From FLUQ01 sp031550605 (GTDB lineage: Bacteria; Desulfobacterota; Desulfovibrionia; Desulfovibrionales; Desulfovibrionaceae): 11,591 bases of DNA. The position numbers and the translations under genes were made by a program. Shown piece by piece: positions 1-5,898 of this stretch. The DNA is taken from the NCBI GenBank assembly GCA_031550605.1, contig JAVBOK010000101.1, forward strand, positions 1-11,591, given 5' to 3'. Each line of letters begins with the position of its first letter. The first letter of the stretch is position 1. The notes under the pieces are model-generated. The model was not told where the DNA came from. It saw only the letters and a list, made by a program, of their open reading frames with translations, and did no database searches.

Positions 1-330
1 GGCCTGGCCTTTCCTGGCCAGGGGAAAGCCGTCCAGCACCGTGGCCGCGCCGGCCGGCGTGCCGGGGGTGTTGATGAGAATGGAGGAAATGGAGCCGCCG
101 TACATGCCCCCGCAGTAGATGCCCAGCAGAAATCCGATGCCGGGAACCGGCGGCATAAAAAAGGTCATGGGCATGAAGATGGACACGCCCGTGGTGGCCG
201 TCAGGCCCGGCAGCGCGCCGACGATGATGCCCAGAAAAGTGCCGAAGGCGATCATCAGCAGGCATTCCGGGCCGATGATGTCCGCAAAGCCGGTGCCCAG
301 GTTGCCCAGTATGTTCGTGAAGATGTCCAT
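1..330 (-). CDS. tctA: TTT transporter large membrane subunit TctA, N-terminal part (cut by window edge)
   Basis: This is the first 110 codons of a TctA-family permease, the large multi-spanning subunit of a tripartite tricarboxylate transporter, which imports organic acids across the inner membrane using an ion gradient. The ATG lies at 330 and a GGGAG ribosome site sits in the 10-base gap after the tctB stop. Visible family hallmarks are a hydrophobic first segment, the GALPGLTATTG loop near residues 38-48, the IYCGGMYGGSISS stretch near 72-84, and the INTPGTPAGAAT loop near 87-98. These match the equivalent loops of the second TctA in this window (GAIPGLSAT, NMPGTPSSVAT). The gene runs off the left edge in an open frame, so length and downstream partners, such as a tctC, are unknown. 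The substrate cannot be read from this part. The family call is secure. Confidence 0.93.
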   Translation of the reverse strand, partial: MDIFTNILGNLGTGFADIIGPECLLMIAFGTFLGIIVGALPGLTATTGVSIFMPMTFFMPPVPGIGFLLGIYCGGMYGGSISSILINTPGTPAGAATVLDGFPLARKGQA

Positions 331-340
331 GGCGCTCCCG

Positions 341-859
341 TTACATCCAGAAGCCGAACGGGATCGACAGCTTGAGGTAGTGAGAGAAAAAGAGCACGGA
401 AACAAGCGTGAACAGGCCGCCCAGCGCGAACGCCGTTTTCAGGCTGGTGCCTCCGCTGATGAAGTACAGGAACATCATCAGCGCGATGTTGGCGACGGGA
501 TAGCCCACCAGATTCAGCAGGCCCGAAAAGACAAGCCCCATGAGGAAAATGGAAAAAGACAGCGCAAAGAAAGAAACGGCCTTTTCTTCCCGGCCCGTTC
601 CGGCCCTGGCCAGGGCGGCCAGTTTTTTTTTGCGGTGCCCGTCATGCAGGATTTTCAGGCCGCAGAGCAGCATGCCGATGGCCACGGCGTACGGCAGGGT
701 CCTGGGCGAAATGCCGCTTTTTGTCCCGAAACCGAGATCGATTTCGTAAGGAACGGCGTAGGTGAGAAGAAAGATGCTGAGCGCAATGATGGCCGCGCCG
801 GCAACCATGTCGATGTTGCTCAATCTGAATGAGGTTCGTGCCGCAAGCAGGCCTTTCAA
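341..859 (-). CDS. tctB: TTT transporter small membrane subunit TctB
   Basis: A 172-residue TctB-family protein, the poorly conserved small membrane subunit that pairs with TctA. About four hydrophobic segments are visible (near residues 19-36, 54-71, 94-135 as a long pair, 144-162), with a basic cytoplasmic-type loop HRKKK near 75-79 between the second and third. The start is a TTG at 859, chosen because a full GGAGGT ribosome site lies 6 bases upstream and the next in-frame Met (residue 18) is already at the first membrane segment. The gene is first in a minus-strand operon with tctA 10 bases downstream, and diverges from the GntR regulator, which is therefore the likely controller. TctB sequences diverge widely, so the call rests on size, topology and the adjacent tctA. 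The substrate is unknown. Confidence 0.88.
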   Translation of the reverse strand: MKGLLAARTSFRLSNIDMVAGAAIIALSIFLLTYAVPYEIDLGFGTKSGISPRTLPYAVAIGMLLCGLKILHDGHRKKKLAALARAGTGREEKAVSFFALSFSIFLMGLVFSGLLNLVGYPVANIALMMFLYFISGGTSLKTAFALGGLFTLVSVLFFSHYLKLSIPFGFWM

Positions 860-865
860 CGGATA

Positions 866-870
866 CCTCC
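866..870 (-). promoter_or_regulatory. Ribosome binding site fixing the TTG start of tctB
   Basis: On the minus strand GGAGG, within AAGGAGGT, lies 6 bases before the TTG at 859. It is a near-perfect anti-Shine-Dalgarno match, and it decides the use of a TTG start where no ATG is available before the first membrane segment. Confidence 0.8.
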
Positions 871-902
871 TTGGCGCAGACGCAGTTCAGGGAAAAATTT
901 CT

Positions 903-917
903 GTCATCTTGTATGAC
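903..917. promoter_or_regulatory. Inverted repeat GTCAT-N5-ATGAC, candidate GntR operator
   Basis: A perfect 5-base inverted repeat with a 5-base spacer (GTCATCTTGTATGAC) sits 44-58 bases upstream of the tctB start. It contains TTGTATGAC, which carries the GT-N3-AC core typical of FadR-subfamily GntR operators. A related TTGTATGA sequence recurs at 1076, next to the regulator gene. Its position near the expected transcription start of the tctB operon suits repression. Binding is inferred, not shown. Confidence 0.45.
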
Positions 918-918
918 G

Positions 919-948
919 TCGATACTCACAGTAAACGTTTTGTGTCAA
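919..948 (-). promoter_or_regulatory. Candidate promoter of the tctB-tctA operon
   Basis: On the minus strand a perfect -35 hexamer TTGACA (948 to 943) is followed after 18 bases by a weak -10, TATCGA (924 to 919). An alternative pairing is TTTACT (935 to 930), 16 bases, TACAAG (913 to 908). The TTGACA lies inside a perfect inverted repeat, TTTTGT-GTCA-ACAAAA (938-953), so a bound protein would mask it. The region is clearly AT-richer than its surroundings. The exact hexamers are uncertain. Confidence 0.4.
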
Positions 949-953
949 CAAAA
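938..953. promoter_or_regulatory. Inverted repeat TTTTGT-N4-ACAAAA over the -35 box
   Basis: A perfect 6-base inverted repeat with a 4-base spacer overlaps the minus-strand TTGACA of the presumed tctB promoter. It could be an operator for the adjacent GntR protein or for another regulator. Its half-site differs from the dyad at 903-917, so the two may bind different proteins, or this repeat may be a by-product of AT-rich promoter DNA. Confidence 0.35.
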
Positions 954-1075
954 AATGCACCTTGCTTTTTCTGCTTTTCTCTTCCATTTTGCATGAAAAC
1001 TGCGTATTGCTGCGGATAAGGAACGTATTGCGGGGTTTGGAACCGGGATCGGCATGTGCAGTGATTGTTTCCACG

Positions 1076-1089
1076 TTGTATGATGACAA
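1076..1089. promoter_or_regulatory. Operator-like repeat over a candidate -10 box of the GntR gene
   Basis: TTGTATGATGACAA has TTGT and ACAA ends in inverted orientation and encloses TATGAT (1079-1084), a 5-of-6 match to a -10 hexamer on the plus strand. No good -35 lies 16-18 bases upstream. The shared TTGTATGA and TGTCATC elements with the site at 903-917 suggest a common protein. The location 42-55 bases before the regulator start fits autoregulation. This is inference from pattern only. Confidence 0.35.
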
Positions 1090-1130
1090 ACAGGTGTCCG
1101 TCGCAATGCGCGACCATGAGGTGAACAGGG

Positions 1131-1943
1131 ATGGCTTTCGCACCAACGCCGGAACGCGACGTTCCCGCCCCGCCCGAAACGGAAAACGGCAGGCACGACC
1201 TGTTGCGGGACAGGCCGAAGAATCTGGCGCAGCACATCGTCGATGAGATTATCGGCAAAATGCGCGACAAAACGCTGCAAAGCGGCGACAAGCTGCCCTC
1301 TGAAACGGCCATGATGCACGAATACAGGGTCAGCCGGACCGTGGTCCGCGAGGCCCTGACCCGGCTGCAGATCAGCGGGCTGGCCGAAACCCGCCATGGC
1401 GTGGGCACCTTCATCACCACCGCCGGCGAGGCGTATTTTTCGCTCTCGCAGTATGCGTCCCCCGGCAACATCCGGGACATCATCTCCATCGTTGAATTCC
1501 GCATCAGCCTGGAAACGGAAGCGGCGGCCCTGGCGGCCCTGCGCGCTTCTCCGGAACATCTGGCCGCCATGCGCGACGCCCTGGACGACTTTACCCGCCA
1601 GGTCGACCAGCGGAGTCTGGCCATGGAGGCGGACAAGGCTTTTCACATGTCCATCGCGCGGGCCACGGGCAACAAATATTTTGAGGAATCCTTCCGGCAT
1701 CTGGGCGAGATATTTCCCAGGGCGCGGCTGTTCACGGCCCGTTTCGCGCGGGAACAGGATACGGAAAGTTTCCTGCGCCGCGTCAATCGCGAACATACGA
1801 CGATAGTGGATGCCATCGCGGGCAAAGATCAGGAATCGGCTCGCGCGGCCATGCGGGTGCATTTGAACAGCAGCCGGGAATTGCTGCTCAAGGCTTTGGA
1901 GTCGTTTGAAAAAACCGCGGCGGAACAGAAGGGCGGCGCGTAA
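1131..1943 (+). CDS. FadR-subfamily GntR transcriptional regulator (FCD domain)
   Basis: A 270-residue regulator. An N-terminal winged helix-turn-helix of the GntR type spans about residues 31-98, with the diagnostic GDKLPSE turn at 52-58, the recognition-helix stretch RVSRTVVREALTRLQ at 66-80 and the wing GVGTFI at 90-95. The C-terminal all-helical FCD domain (about 116-255) keeps the presumed metal/ligand residues D168, H172, H222 and H244. Such domains usually sense a small organic acid, often with bound zinc or nickel. The start is an ATG with GAGGTGA 6 bases upstream. The first 30 residues are an extra, probably disordered, Pro-rich leader. It diverges from a tctB-tctA operon, so regulation of that transporter, and perhaps of itself, is the natural inference. 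The second TTT operon could be a further target. The effector is unknown. Confidence 0.93.
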   Translation: MAFAPTPERDVPAPPETENGRHDLLRDRPKNLAQHIVDEIIGKMRDKTLQSGDKLPSETAMMHEYRVSRTVVREALTRLQISGLAETRHGVGTFITTAGEAYFSLSQYASPGNIRDIISIVEFRISLETEAAALAALRASPEHLAAMRDALDDFTRQVDQRSLAMEADKAFHMSIARATGNKYFEESFRHLGEIFPRARLFTARFAREQDTESFLRRVNREHTTIVDAIAGKDQESARAAMRVHLNSSRELLLKALESFEKTAAEQKGGA

Positions 1944-2060
1944 TTCCCGTTCCGCCGCGACTGCGCTTTTCGCTTGCCGCGGCGCGGGAATGGACCGCGC
2001 GGCCGCGCCGCGTGGCGCCGTTTCCCCGCGGGGACGTCCGGGTACGCCGGTGCTGGTGTG

Positions 2061-2084
2061 AAAAAGCCCGCGTGCGGGCTTTTT
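2061..2084. terminator. Bidirectional intrinsic terminator
   Basis: A perfect 10-base stem, AAAAAGCCCG / CGGGCTTTTT, with the 4-base loop CGTG. The stem carries a T-run on both strands, and it lies between the 3' ends of the convergent regulator (stop at 1943) and MBL gene (stop at 2088). The preceding 1944-2060 holds GC-rich palindromes, for example CCCCGCGGGG at 2024-2033, but no other T-tailed hairpin. Confidence 0.9.
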
Positions 2085-2087
2085 CAT

Positions 2088-3068
2088 TCAGCGCAGCCGG
2101 AAAAAGGCCCGGTCCCCGCGCGTCGTCTGTTCCGCCTCGCCCAGGGCGGCCAGGCGGTCCAGATGGGAAAGGGCCTCGCCCACGGCGAAATTTTTCTGGG
2201 CAGTGGGGAATTCCGGCCATGCGCCGCGCATGTCCCAGGTCATTTGCGAGGCCGCCGTATACGCGTCGGTTTCTCCCCGGCCCAGAATGCGGCGCACCTC
2301 GTCCAGGCGCGCGGCGTGGTGGGCCTGCAGCCGGCGGATGCGGCCGGGGGTGTCGCGGATCACGGACCGGTGCCCCGGCAGGGTCAGGACGATATCAAGG
2401 GCCAGAACCGCTTCCAGGCTGCGCAGGTAATTGCCCAGCGAGTCCGCGACGCCGGGCCAGCGGGTGATGTTGGGGGTGATGTCGCCCAGAATGTGGTCCG
2501 CGGAGAAATACAGCTTCCGTTCCGGCTCGTACAGGGTAATCTGGTCCGGGGTGTGCCCCGGAACGCTGATCACGCGCAGCGCGTATCCGCCATAGCGCAG
2601 AAGGTCCCCGTCGCGCAGCACGGTGAAATCCACGGCGCGGCCGGGGCCGAAATTCGCGGCCGGGTGCCGGGTGCCGATTTCCTCCAGCTCTTCCGCCGAA
2701 AAGCCGTGGGGGCGCATGGATTCCACAAGCCGCGCCCGGAAGGCGGCCCTGTCGTGCATGCCGTTGATGGCCGTGCCGTCCCCGGCGCTGCACATGATGG
2801 CGGCATCCGGGCCGTCGACCAAGTCCGGAGCCAGGCCGCAGTGGTCGGCATGCAGATGGGTCACGCAGATGTCCAGCTTGCGGCGGTCCACGCCCAATTC
2901 GTCCAAAGCGGCCGTCATGGCGGCCAGACATTCGGGGCGGTTGAATCCGGTATCAATCAGCAGATGCCGGTCGCCGCCCCGGATGCAATAGGCGTTGAGC
3001 ATTCTCAGCGGATTGTTCGGCAGCGGCACTTCTATGCGGTACAGGCCGTCCTGGATCAGTTCCGGCAT
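2088..3068 (-). CDS. MBL-fold metallo-hydrolase
   Basis: A 326-residue metallo-beta-lactamase-fold hydrolase, probably cytoplasmic since no signal peptide is visible. The complete dinuclear-metal motif set is present: HLHADH at residues 71-76 (H71, H73, D75, H76), H172 in PGHTPDQ, D191 in SADHIL, and H233 in PGH. The aspartate after beta-strand one is in LIDTGF (39). The C-terminal 90 residues are helical and resemble the C-terminal domain of longer thioesterase/lactonase-like members. An ATG at 3068 was chosen over one 17 codons upstream because GGGAGG precedes it by 4 bases and the family core begins right after it. Such enzymes hydrolyse esters, thioesters, lactones or glutathione conjugates; the motifs do not say which. 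It follows the MGMT-family gene by 167 bases on the same strand, so co-transcription is possible but unproven. Confidence 0.88.
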   Translation of the reverse strand: MPELIQDGLYRIEVPLPNNPLRMLNAYCIRGGDRHLLIDTGFNRPECLAAMTAALDELGVDRRKLDICVTHLHADHCGLAPDLVDGPDAAIMCSAGDGTAINGMHDRAAFRARLVESMRPHGFSAEELEEIGTRHPAANFGPGRAVDFTVLRDGDLLRYGGYALRVISVPGHTPDQITLYEPERKLYFSADHILGDITPNITRWPGVADSLGNYLRSLEAVLALDIVLTLPGHRSVIRDTPGRIRRLQAHHAARLDEVRRILGRGETDAYTAASQMTWDMRGAWPEFPTAQKNFAVGEALSHLDRLAALGEAEQTTRGDRAFFRLR

Positions 3069-3072
3069 GGTT

Positions 3073-3078
3073 CCTCCC
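3073..3078 (-). promoter_or_regulatory. Ribosome binding site fixing the MBL gene start
   Basis: GGGAGG on the minus strand, 4 bases before the ATG at 3068. It favours this start over the upstream in-frame ATG at 3119, which has no comparable site. Confidence 0.75.
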
Positions 3079-3104
3079 GTGCGCGAAAGATGCGGCCCGC
3101 AACG

Positions 3105-3128
3105 GAGCATTCCGCGCATGAAATGCTC
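3105..3128. repeat. Perfect 7-base dyad GAGCATT-N10-AATGCTC upstream of the MBL gene
   Basis: A perfect inverted repeat with 10 bases between arms lies 36-60 bases upstream of the MBL start. The arm spacing puts the centres about 17 bases apart, roughly suited to a dimeric regulator, and it could equally be a leader hairpin. It is not followed by a T-run, so it is unlikely to be a terminator. I see no clear promoter next to it. Confidence 0.3.
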
Positions 3129-3235
3129 GCGGGGATTTGCCTTCAGAACTTTGCCGCCAAACAGCTGCAGCGGGCCTTGCCCGCCGCCGGGCGTCCCTGC
3201 GCGGGCGTCAGTTGCTGTGGCGGGCCGGGTATGGC

Positions 3236-3634
3236 TTATCCCTTGCGCCGGGCAAAGGCAACGGGTTTTGCGGTCCGTGCCGGCGGCCGGCCATGCGGCG
3301 CGGGGGGCGGCTGTTCCGTCCGGAACAGGCTGGCCGCCATGTCGATGCGGCCGTCCGGCAGAAAAGCGACGCCTTCGGACGCCAGCAGCGCCCGTTGCCG
3401 GTCTTCGCCGCCGAAAATGCCGCCCCGGGCCATTTCTCCGGCTTTGTTCACCACCCGGTGGCAGGGCAGGCCCAGCGCGGCGGGGGCGCAGCTCATGGCG
3501 TACCCCACGATTTTCGCGGAACAGACGCCGCCCAGATGCATGGCGATCTGCCCGTACGTCATGACCTTTCCCGGCGGGATGACGGCGACCAGGCCGTACA
3601 CCCGGGCGAAAAACGTTCCTGAATTCGCGCGCAT
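3236..3634 (-). CDS. Short MGMT-family (O6-alkylguanine alkyltransferase-like) protein
   Basis: A 132-residue protein comprising only the DNA-binding/active-site domain of O6-methylguanine-DNA methyltransferase. The methyl-acceptor motif PCHRVV is intact (C58, H59), as are the motif tyrosine in VMTYGQ (Y27) and the glutamate of the Cys-His-Glu relay in LLASEG (E87). This separates it from alkyltransferase-like ATL proteins, which have Trp in place of Cys. The arginine finger, normally in an AR-x-VG motif, appears as Lys (AKIVG, K41), and the usual GNP hinge reads CAPAA. The last 30 residues (Pro/Arg-rich) are probably disordered. An ATG at 3634 is used because family homology begins there. 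It lacks a clear ribosome site, and in-frame GTG (3664) or TTG (3670) starts are possible. It diverges from the second TTT operon. Either low-activity repair or damage recognition is plausible. Confidence 0.82.
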   Translation of the reverse strand: MRANSGTFFARVYGLVAVIPPGKVMTYGQIAMHLGGVCSAKIVGYAMSCAPAALGLPCHRVVNKAGEMARGGIFGGEDRQRALLASEGVAFLPDGRIDMAASLFRTEQPPPAPHGRPPARTAKPVAFARRKG

Positions 3635-3694
3635 GCCGGGCAGTGTGGCACAGGAAACGTGCACCGGCAAGGCAAAAAGGATTTTTCGGGCCTC

Positions 3695-3723
3695 TTGCAA
3701 TTCGGGGGTGGCTCGTATATACT
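3695..3723 (+). promoter_or_regulatory. Sigma70-like promoter of the second TTT operon
   Basis: TTGCAA (3695-3700, 4 of 6 to consensus) and TATACT (3718-3723, 5 of 6) are separated by exactly 17 bases. The predicted start near 3730 leaves an about 80-base leader before the tctB GTG. A perfect 8-base palindrome, CTTATAAG (3722-3729), overlaps the -10 and start region and is a candidate protein-binding site. No equally good promoter points toward the MGMT gene. Confidence 0.65.
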
Positions 3724-3793
3724 TATAAGATAAGACATCGTACCATGGCGCCGTGCGTTTTTCATCCGTCTGCCGCACTGCCGCCGTGAAACC

Positions 3794-3800
3794 GGAGAGG
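3794..3800 (+). promoter_or_regulatory. Ribosome binding site fixing the GTG start of the second tctB
   Basis: GGAGAGG lies 9 bases before the GTG at 3810, supporting that start over an in-frame GTG at 3753 that lacks a comparable site and would add 19 mostly polar residues. Confidence 0.65.
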
Positions 3801-3809
3801 GGCTGCCTG

Positions 3810-4316
3810 GTGGCGACGCTAAAGAAATACAAGGAAGTTCTTTCAGGTATCGTTTTTCTGCTGCTGTGCGTGGCGGTGTACCATAGTTCCGGCAGCATCC
3901 GCGTGTTCGCGCCGAATTCGGGCAGCTATATCAACGCGCAATTTTTTCCCAAGCTGATTTCCGCCGCCCTGGGCATCGTCAGCGTGTTCCAGATCGTGAG
4001 CGGCATACGTTCCGTGCACGCGGCCGCGCCCTCTGAAGAGGGCGTTTCTTCCGGCGGCATGAGCCGGGGCGGCATGCTGCGCATCGTCGCCACGCTCGTT
4101 CTGCTGGCCCTGTACGTGGCCCTGATGAAAGACGTCGGTTTTCTGATCATGACCGCCCTGTACATCTTTGTCCAGGCCCTGATCCTGACCCCCGGGGACC
4201 GGGTGCGTCTGCCGTTCATCACGGGCCTTGCCGTGATTTCGTCGTCCCTCATTTATTTCCTGTTCGTCAACGTGCTTTCGATGATGTTGCCGCGGGCGCC
4301 GTTCCTGCCTTTCTAG
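3810..4316 (+). CDS. tctB: TTT transporter small membrane subunit TctB (second system)
   Basis: A 168-residue TctB-family protein with hydrophobic segments near residues 10-26, 45-65, 90-107, 109-126 and 134-156, and a Ser/Gly-rich loop (about 74-88) between the second and third. The FAPNSGSYINAQFFPKL stretch (33-49) has the pattern common at this point in TctB proteins, where a conserved FP lies at the start of the second segment. The GTG start at 3810 is chosen on the ribosome site. It is first in the order tctB-tctA-tctC-tctC, with tctA starting 39 bases after its stop. It shares little obvious similarity with the TctB at 341-859, which suggests that the two systems were acquired or diverged separately rather than by recent duplication. 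It assists TctA in the inner membrane; its exact role is poorly known for the family. Confidence 0.88.
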   Translation: MATLKKYKEVLSGIVFLLLCVAVYHSSGSIRVFAPNSGSYINAQFFPKLISAALGIVSVFQIVSGIRSVHAAAPSEEGVSSGGMSRGGMLRIVATLVLLALYVALMKDVGFLIMTALYIFVQALILTPGDRVRLPFITGLAVISSSLIYFLFVNVLSMMLPRAPFLPF

Positions 4317-4355
4317 CGACATTCCGGAAAGCGCCGTCCACAGAAGGTGCCTCTC

Positions 4356-5855
4356 ATGGTAGCACAGGCCGTCGATCTTTTGCTGTCCACCCCCATGTCC
4401 TTTTTCTGGATGCTGCTCGGCGTTGTCGTCGGCATCATTTTCGGGGCCATTCCCGGCCTTTCGGCCACCATGGCCATCGCCATCTTTCTGCCGGTCACCT
4501 ACGGGCTTACCCCGGTCGAGGGCATGGCCACCCTGGTCGGCCTTTTCGTGGGCGGCATTTCCGGCGGTCTGATCTCCGCCATTCTGCTCAACATGCCGGG
4601 CACGCCCTCGTCCGTGGCCACCTGCTTCGACGGGCGGCCCATGGCCCTGAACGGCCAGGCGGACAAGGCCCTGGGCGCGGGCATCCTGTTTTCCTTTCTG
4701 GCCACGCTGTTCGGCACGGGCGCGCTGATCTTCATCGCGCCGGCTCTGGCCTCCGTGGCCATCAAATTCGGGCCGCACGAATATTTCGCGGTGTCGTTTT
4801 TTTCCATCTCGCTGATCATCACCCTGGCCTCGTCCTCCCTGCGCAAGGGGCTGATGTCGGGACTTTTGGGCATCATGTTCGCCATGGTCGGGCTTGACGC
4901 CATTGAGGCCAGCCCGCGCTTCACCATGGGCGTCAGGGCCATCCGTTCCGGGTTCAACGTGCTGACCGTGCTGGTGGGCCTGTACGCCATCGCGGAAGTG
5001 CTGAACAACTGCGAAAACGCCAGCGACACCTCGGACGCGGAAATACAGGACGTGACCATGCGCGGTTTCGGCATCAGCATGAAGGAAGGCCTGGCCCAGA
5101 CCGGCAACTTCATCCGTTCGTCGCTGATCGGCCTGGGCATCGGCATTCTGCCGGGCATCGGCGGGGGCACGTCGAACATCGTGGCCTATACGGTGGCCAA
5201 GAACCAGGCCAAAGATCCCGACAGCTACGGCAAGGGCAACCTGGGCGGGGTGGTGGCATCTGAAAGCGCGAACAACGCGGGCATCGGCGGGGCCATGATC
5301 CCCCTGCTGACCCTGGGCATTCCCGGCGACACCACCACGGCCATGATGCTGGGCGGCCTGATGATCCACGGCATCACCCCGGGACCGTTGATTTTTGAGA
5401 ACTTCGGCAGCCTGATGTATGCCATTTTCATTTTGCTGATTCTGGCCAGCTTCACCATGCTGGTGACCGAGTTTTTCGGCCTGAAGGGCTTTATCAAAGT
5501 TCTGAAAGTGCCGAAATACTACCTGCTGCCCGTCATTGTGGTGCTGTGCTGCGTGGGCGCTTTCGGCCTGAACAGCCGGGTGTTCGACATCGGCACGGTG
5601 CTGTTTTTCGGCATGGTGGGCTATCTGCTGACCAAGTGCGGTTATCCACTGCCTCCCATGATTCTGGGCTTTATTCTGGGGCCGATTCTGGAAGTGAACC
5701 TGCGGCGGGGCCTGACCTCGTCCCAGGGCAATTTTCTGGAATTTTTCACCCGGCCCATTTCCGGCGGGGTCATCATCTTTACCCTGATTTTCATCGCGTA
5801 TTCCTTGTACCGGGCTATGCAGCCCCGTAAAAGGTCTGTTTCGAAACCGGCGTAA
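4356..5855 (+). CDS. tctA: TTT transporter large membrane subunit TctA (second system)
   Basis: A full-length, 499-residue TctA permease, the usual family size of about 500. It is strongly hydrophobic throughout with many membrane segments. Hallmarks are the FGAIPGLSATMAI loop near residues 29-41, the LLNMPGTPSSVAT loop near 77-89, the ILPGIGGGTSNI region near 265-276, and the signature LGIPGDTTTAMMLGG near 320-334. The family shows internal two-fold similarity, seen here in the repeated PG-containing loops. The ATG at 4356 is preferred over a GTG at 4347 because AGAAGG lies 8 bases before it. It couples periplasmic substrate delivered by TctC to proton or sodium entry. It is cotranscribed with tctB, and a 43-base gap containing a GC palindrome separates it from tctC. 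The substrate is probably a di- or tricarboxylate or related acid, but this cannot be read from TctA. Confidence 0.96.
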   Translation: MVAQAVDLLLSTPMSFFWMLLGVVVGIIFGAIPGLSATMAIAIFLPVTYGLTPVEGMATLVGLFVGGISGGLISAILLNMPGTPSSVATCFDGRPMALNGQADKALGAGILFSFLATLFGTGALIFIAPALASVAIKFGPHEYFAVSFFSISLIITLASSSLRKGLMSGLLGIMFAMVGLDAIEASPRFTMGVRAIRSGFNVLTVLVGLYAIAEVLNNCENASDTSDAEIQDVTMRGFGISMKEGLAQTGNFIRSSLIGLGIGILPGIGGGTSNIVAYTVAKNQAKDPDSYGKGNLGGVVASESANNAGIGGAMIPLLTLGIPGDTTTAMMLGGLMIHGITPGPLIFENFGSLMYAIFILLILASFTMLVTEFFGLKGFIKVLKVPKYYLLPVIVVLCCVGAFGLNSRVFDIGTVLFFGMVGYLLTKCGYPLPPMILGFILGPILEVNLRRGLTSSQGNFLEFFTRPISGGVIIFTLIFIAYSLYRAMQPRKRSVSKPA

Positions 5856-5871
5856 CGGGTCACCTTTTAGG

Positions 5872-5887
5872 GCCGCCGCGCGGCGGC
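5872..5887 (+). repeat. GC palindrome between tctA and the first tctC
   Basis: A perfect 16-base palindrome GCCGCCGCGCGGCGGC, able to form a 6-base stem with a 4-base loop. It ends directly against the AGGAGG ribosome site (5888-5893) of the first tctC. There is no T-run, so it is not a terminator. A hairpin here could protect a processed tctC message from 3'-5' decay or modulate initiation. Confidence 0.55.
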
Positions 5888-5898
5888 AGGAGGCGTTC

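Noticed and set aside
945..2087. A 380-codon open frame on the minus strand opposite the GntR gene
   Set aside because: The plus strand encodes a complete GntR/FCD regulator with a good ribosome site. The antisense product shows no recognisable domain and crosses the AT-rich promoter region.
3069..3119. N-terminal extension of the MBL protein to an ATG at 3119
   Set aside because: The 17 extra residues are not family-like and there is a strong ribosome site just before the ATG at 3068.
1974..3728. A 584-codon open frame on the plus strand across the MBL and MGMT genes
   Set aside because: It runs antisense to two well-supported genes, reads through a perfect terminator, and its product is Arg/Gly/Ala-rich without motifs.
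3722..3729. Divergent promoter toward the MGMT gene using TATAAG on the minus strand
   Set aside because: There is a fair -10 match, but no -35-like hexamer at 16-18 bases; the palindrome CTTATAAG makes a -10-like sequence on both strands automatically.
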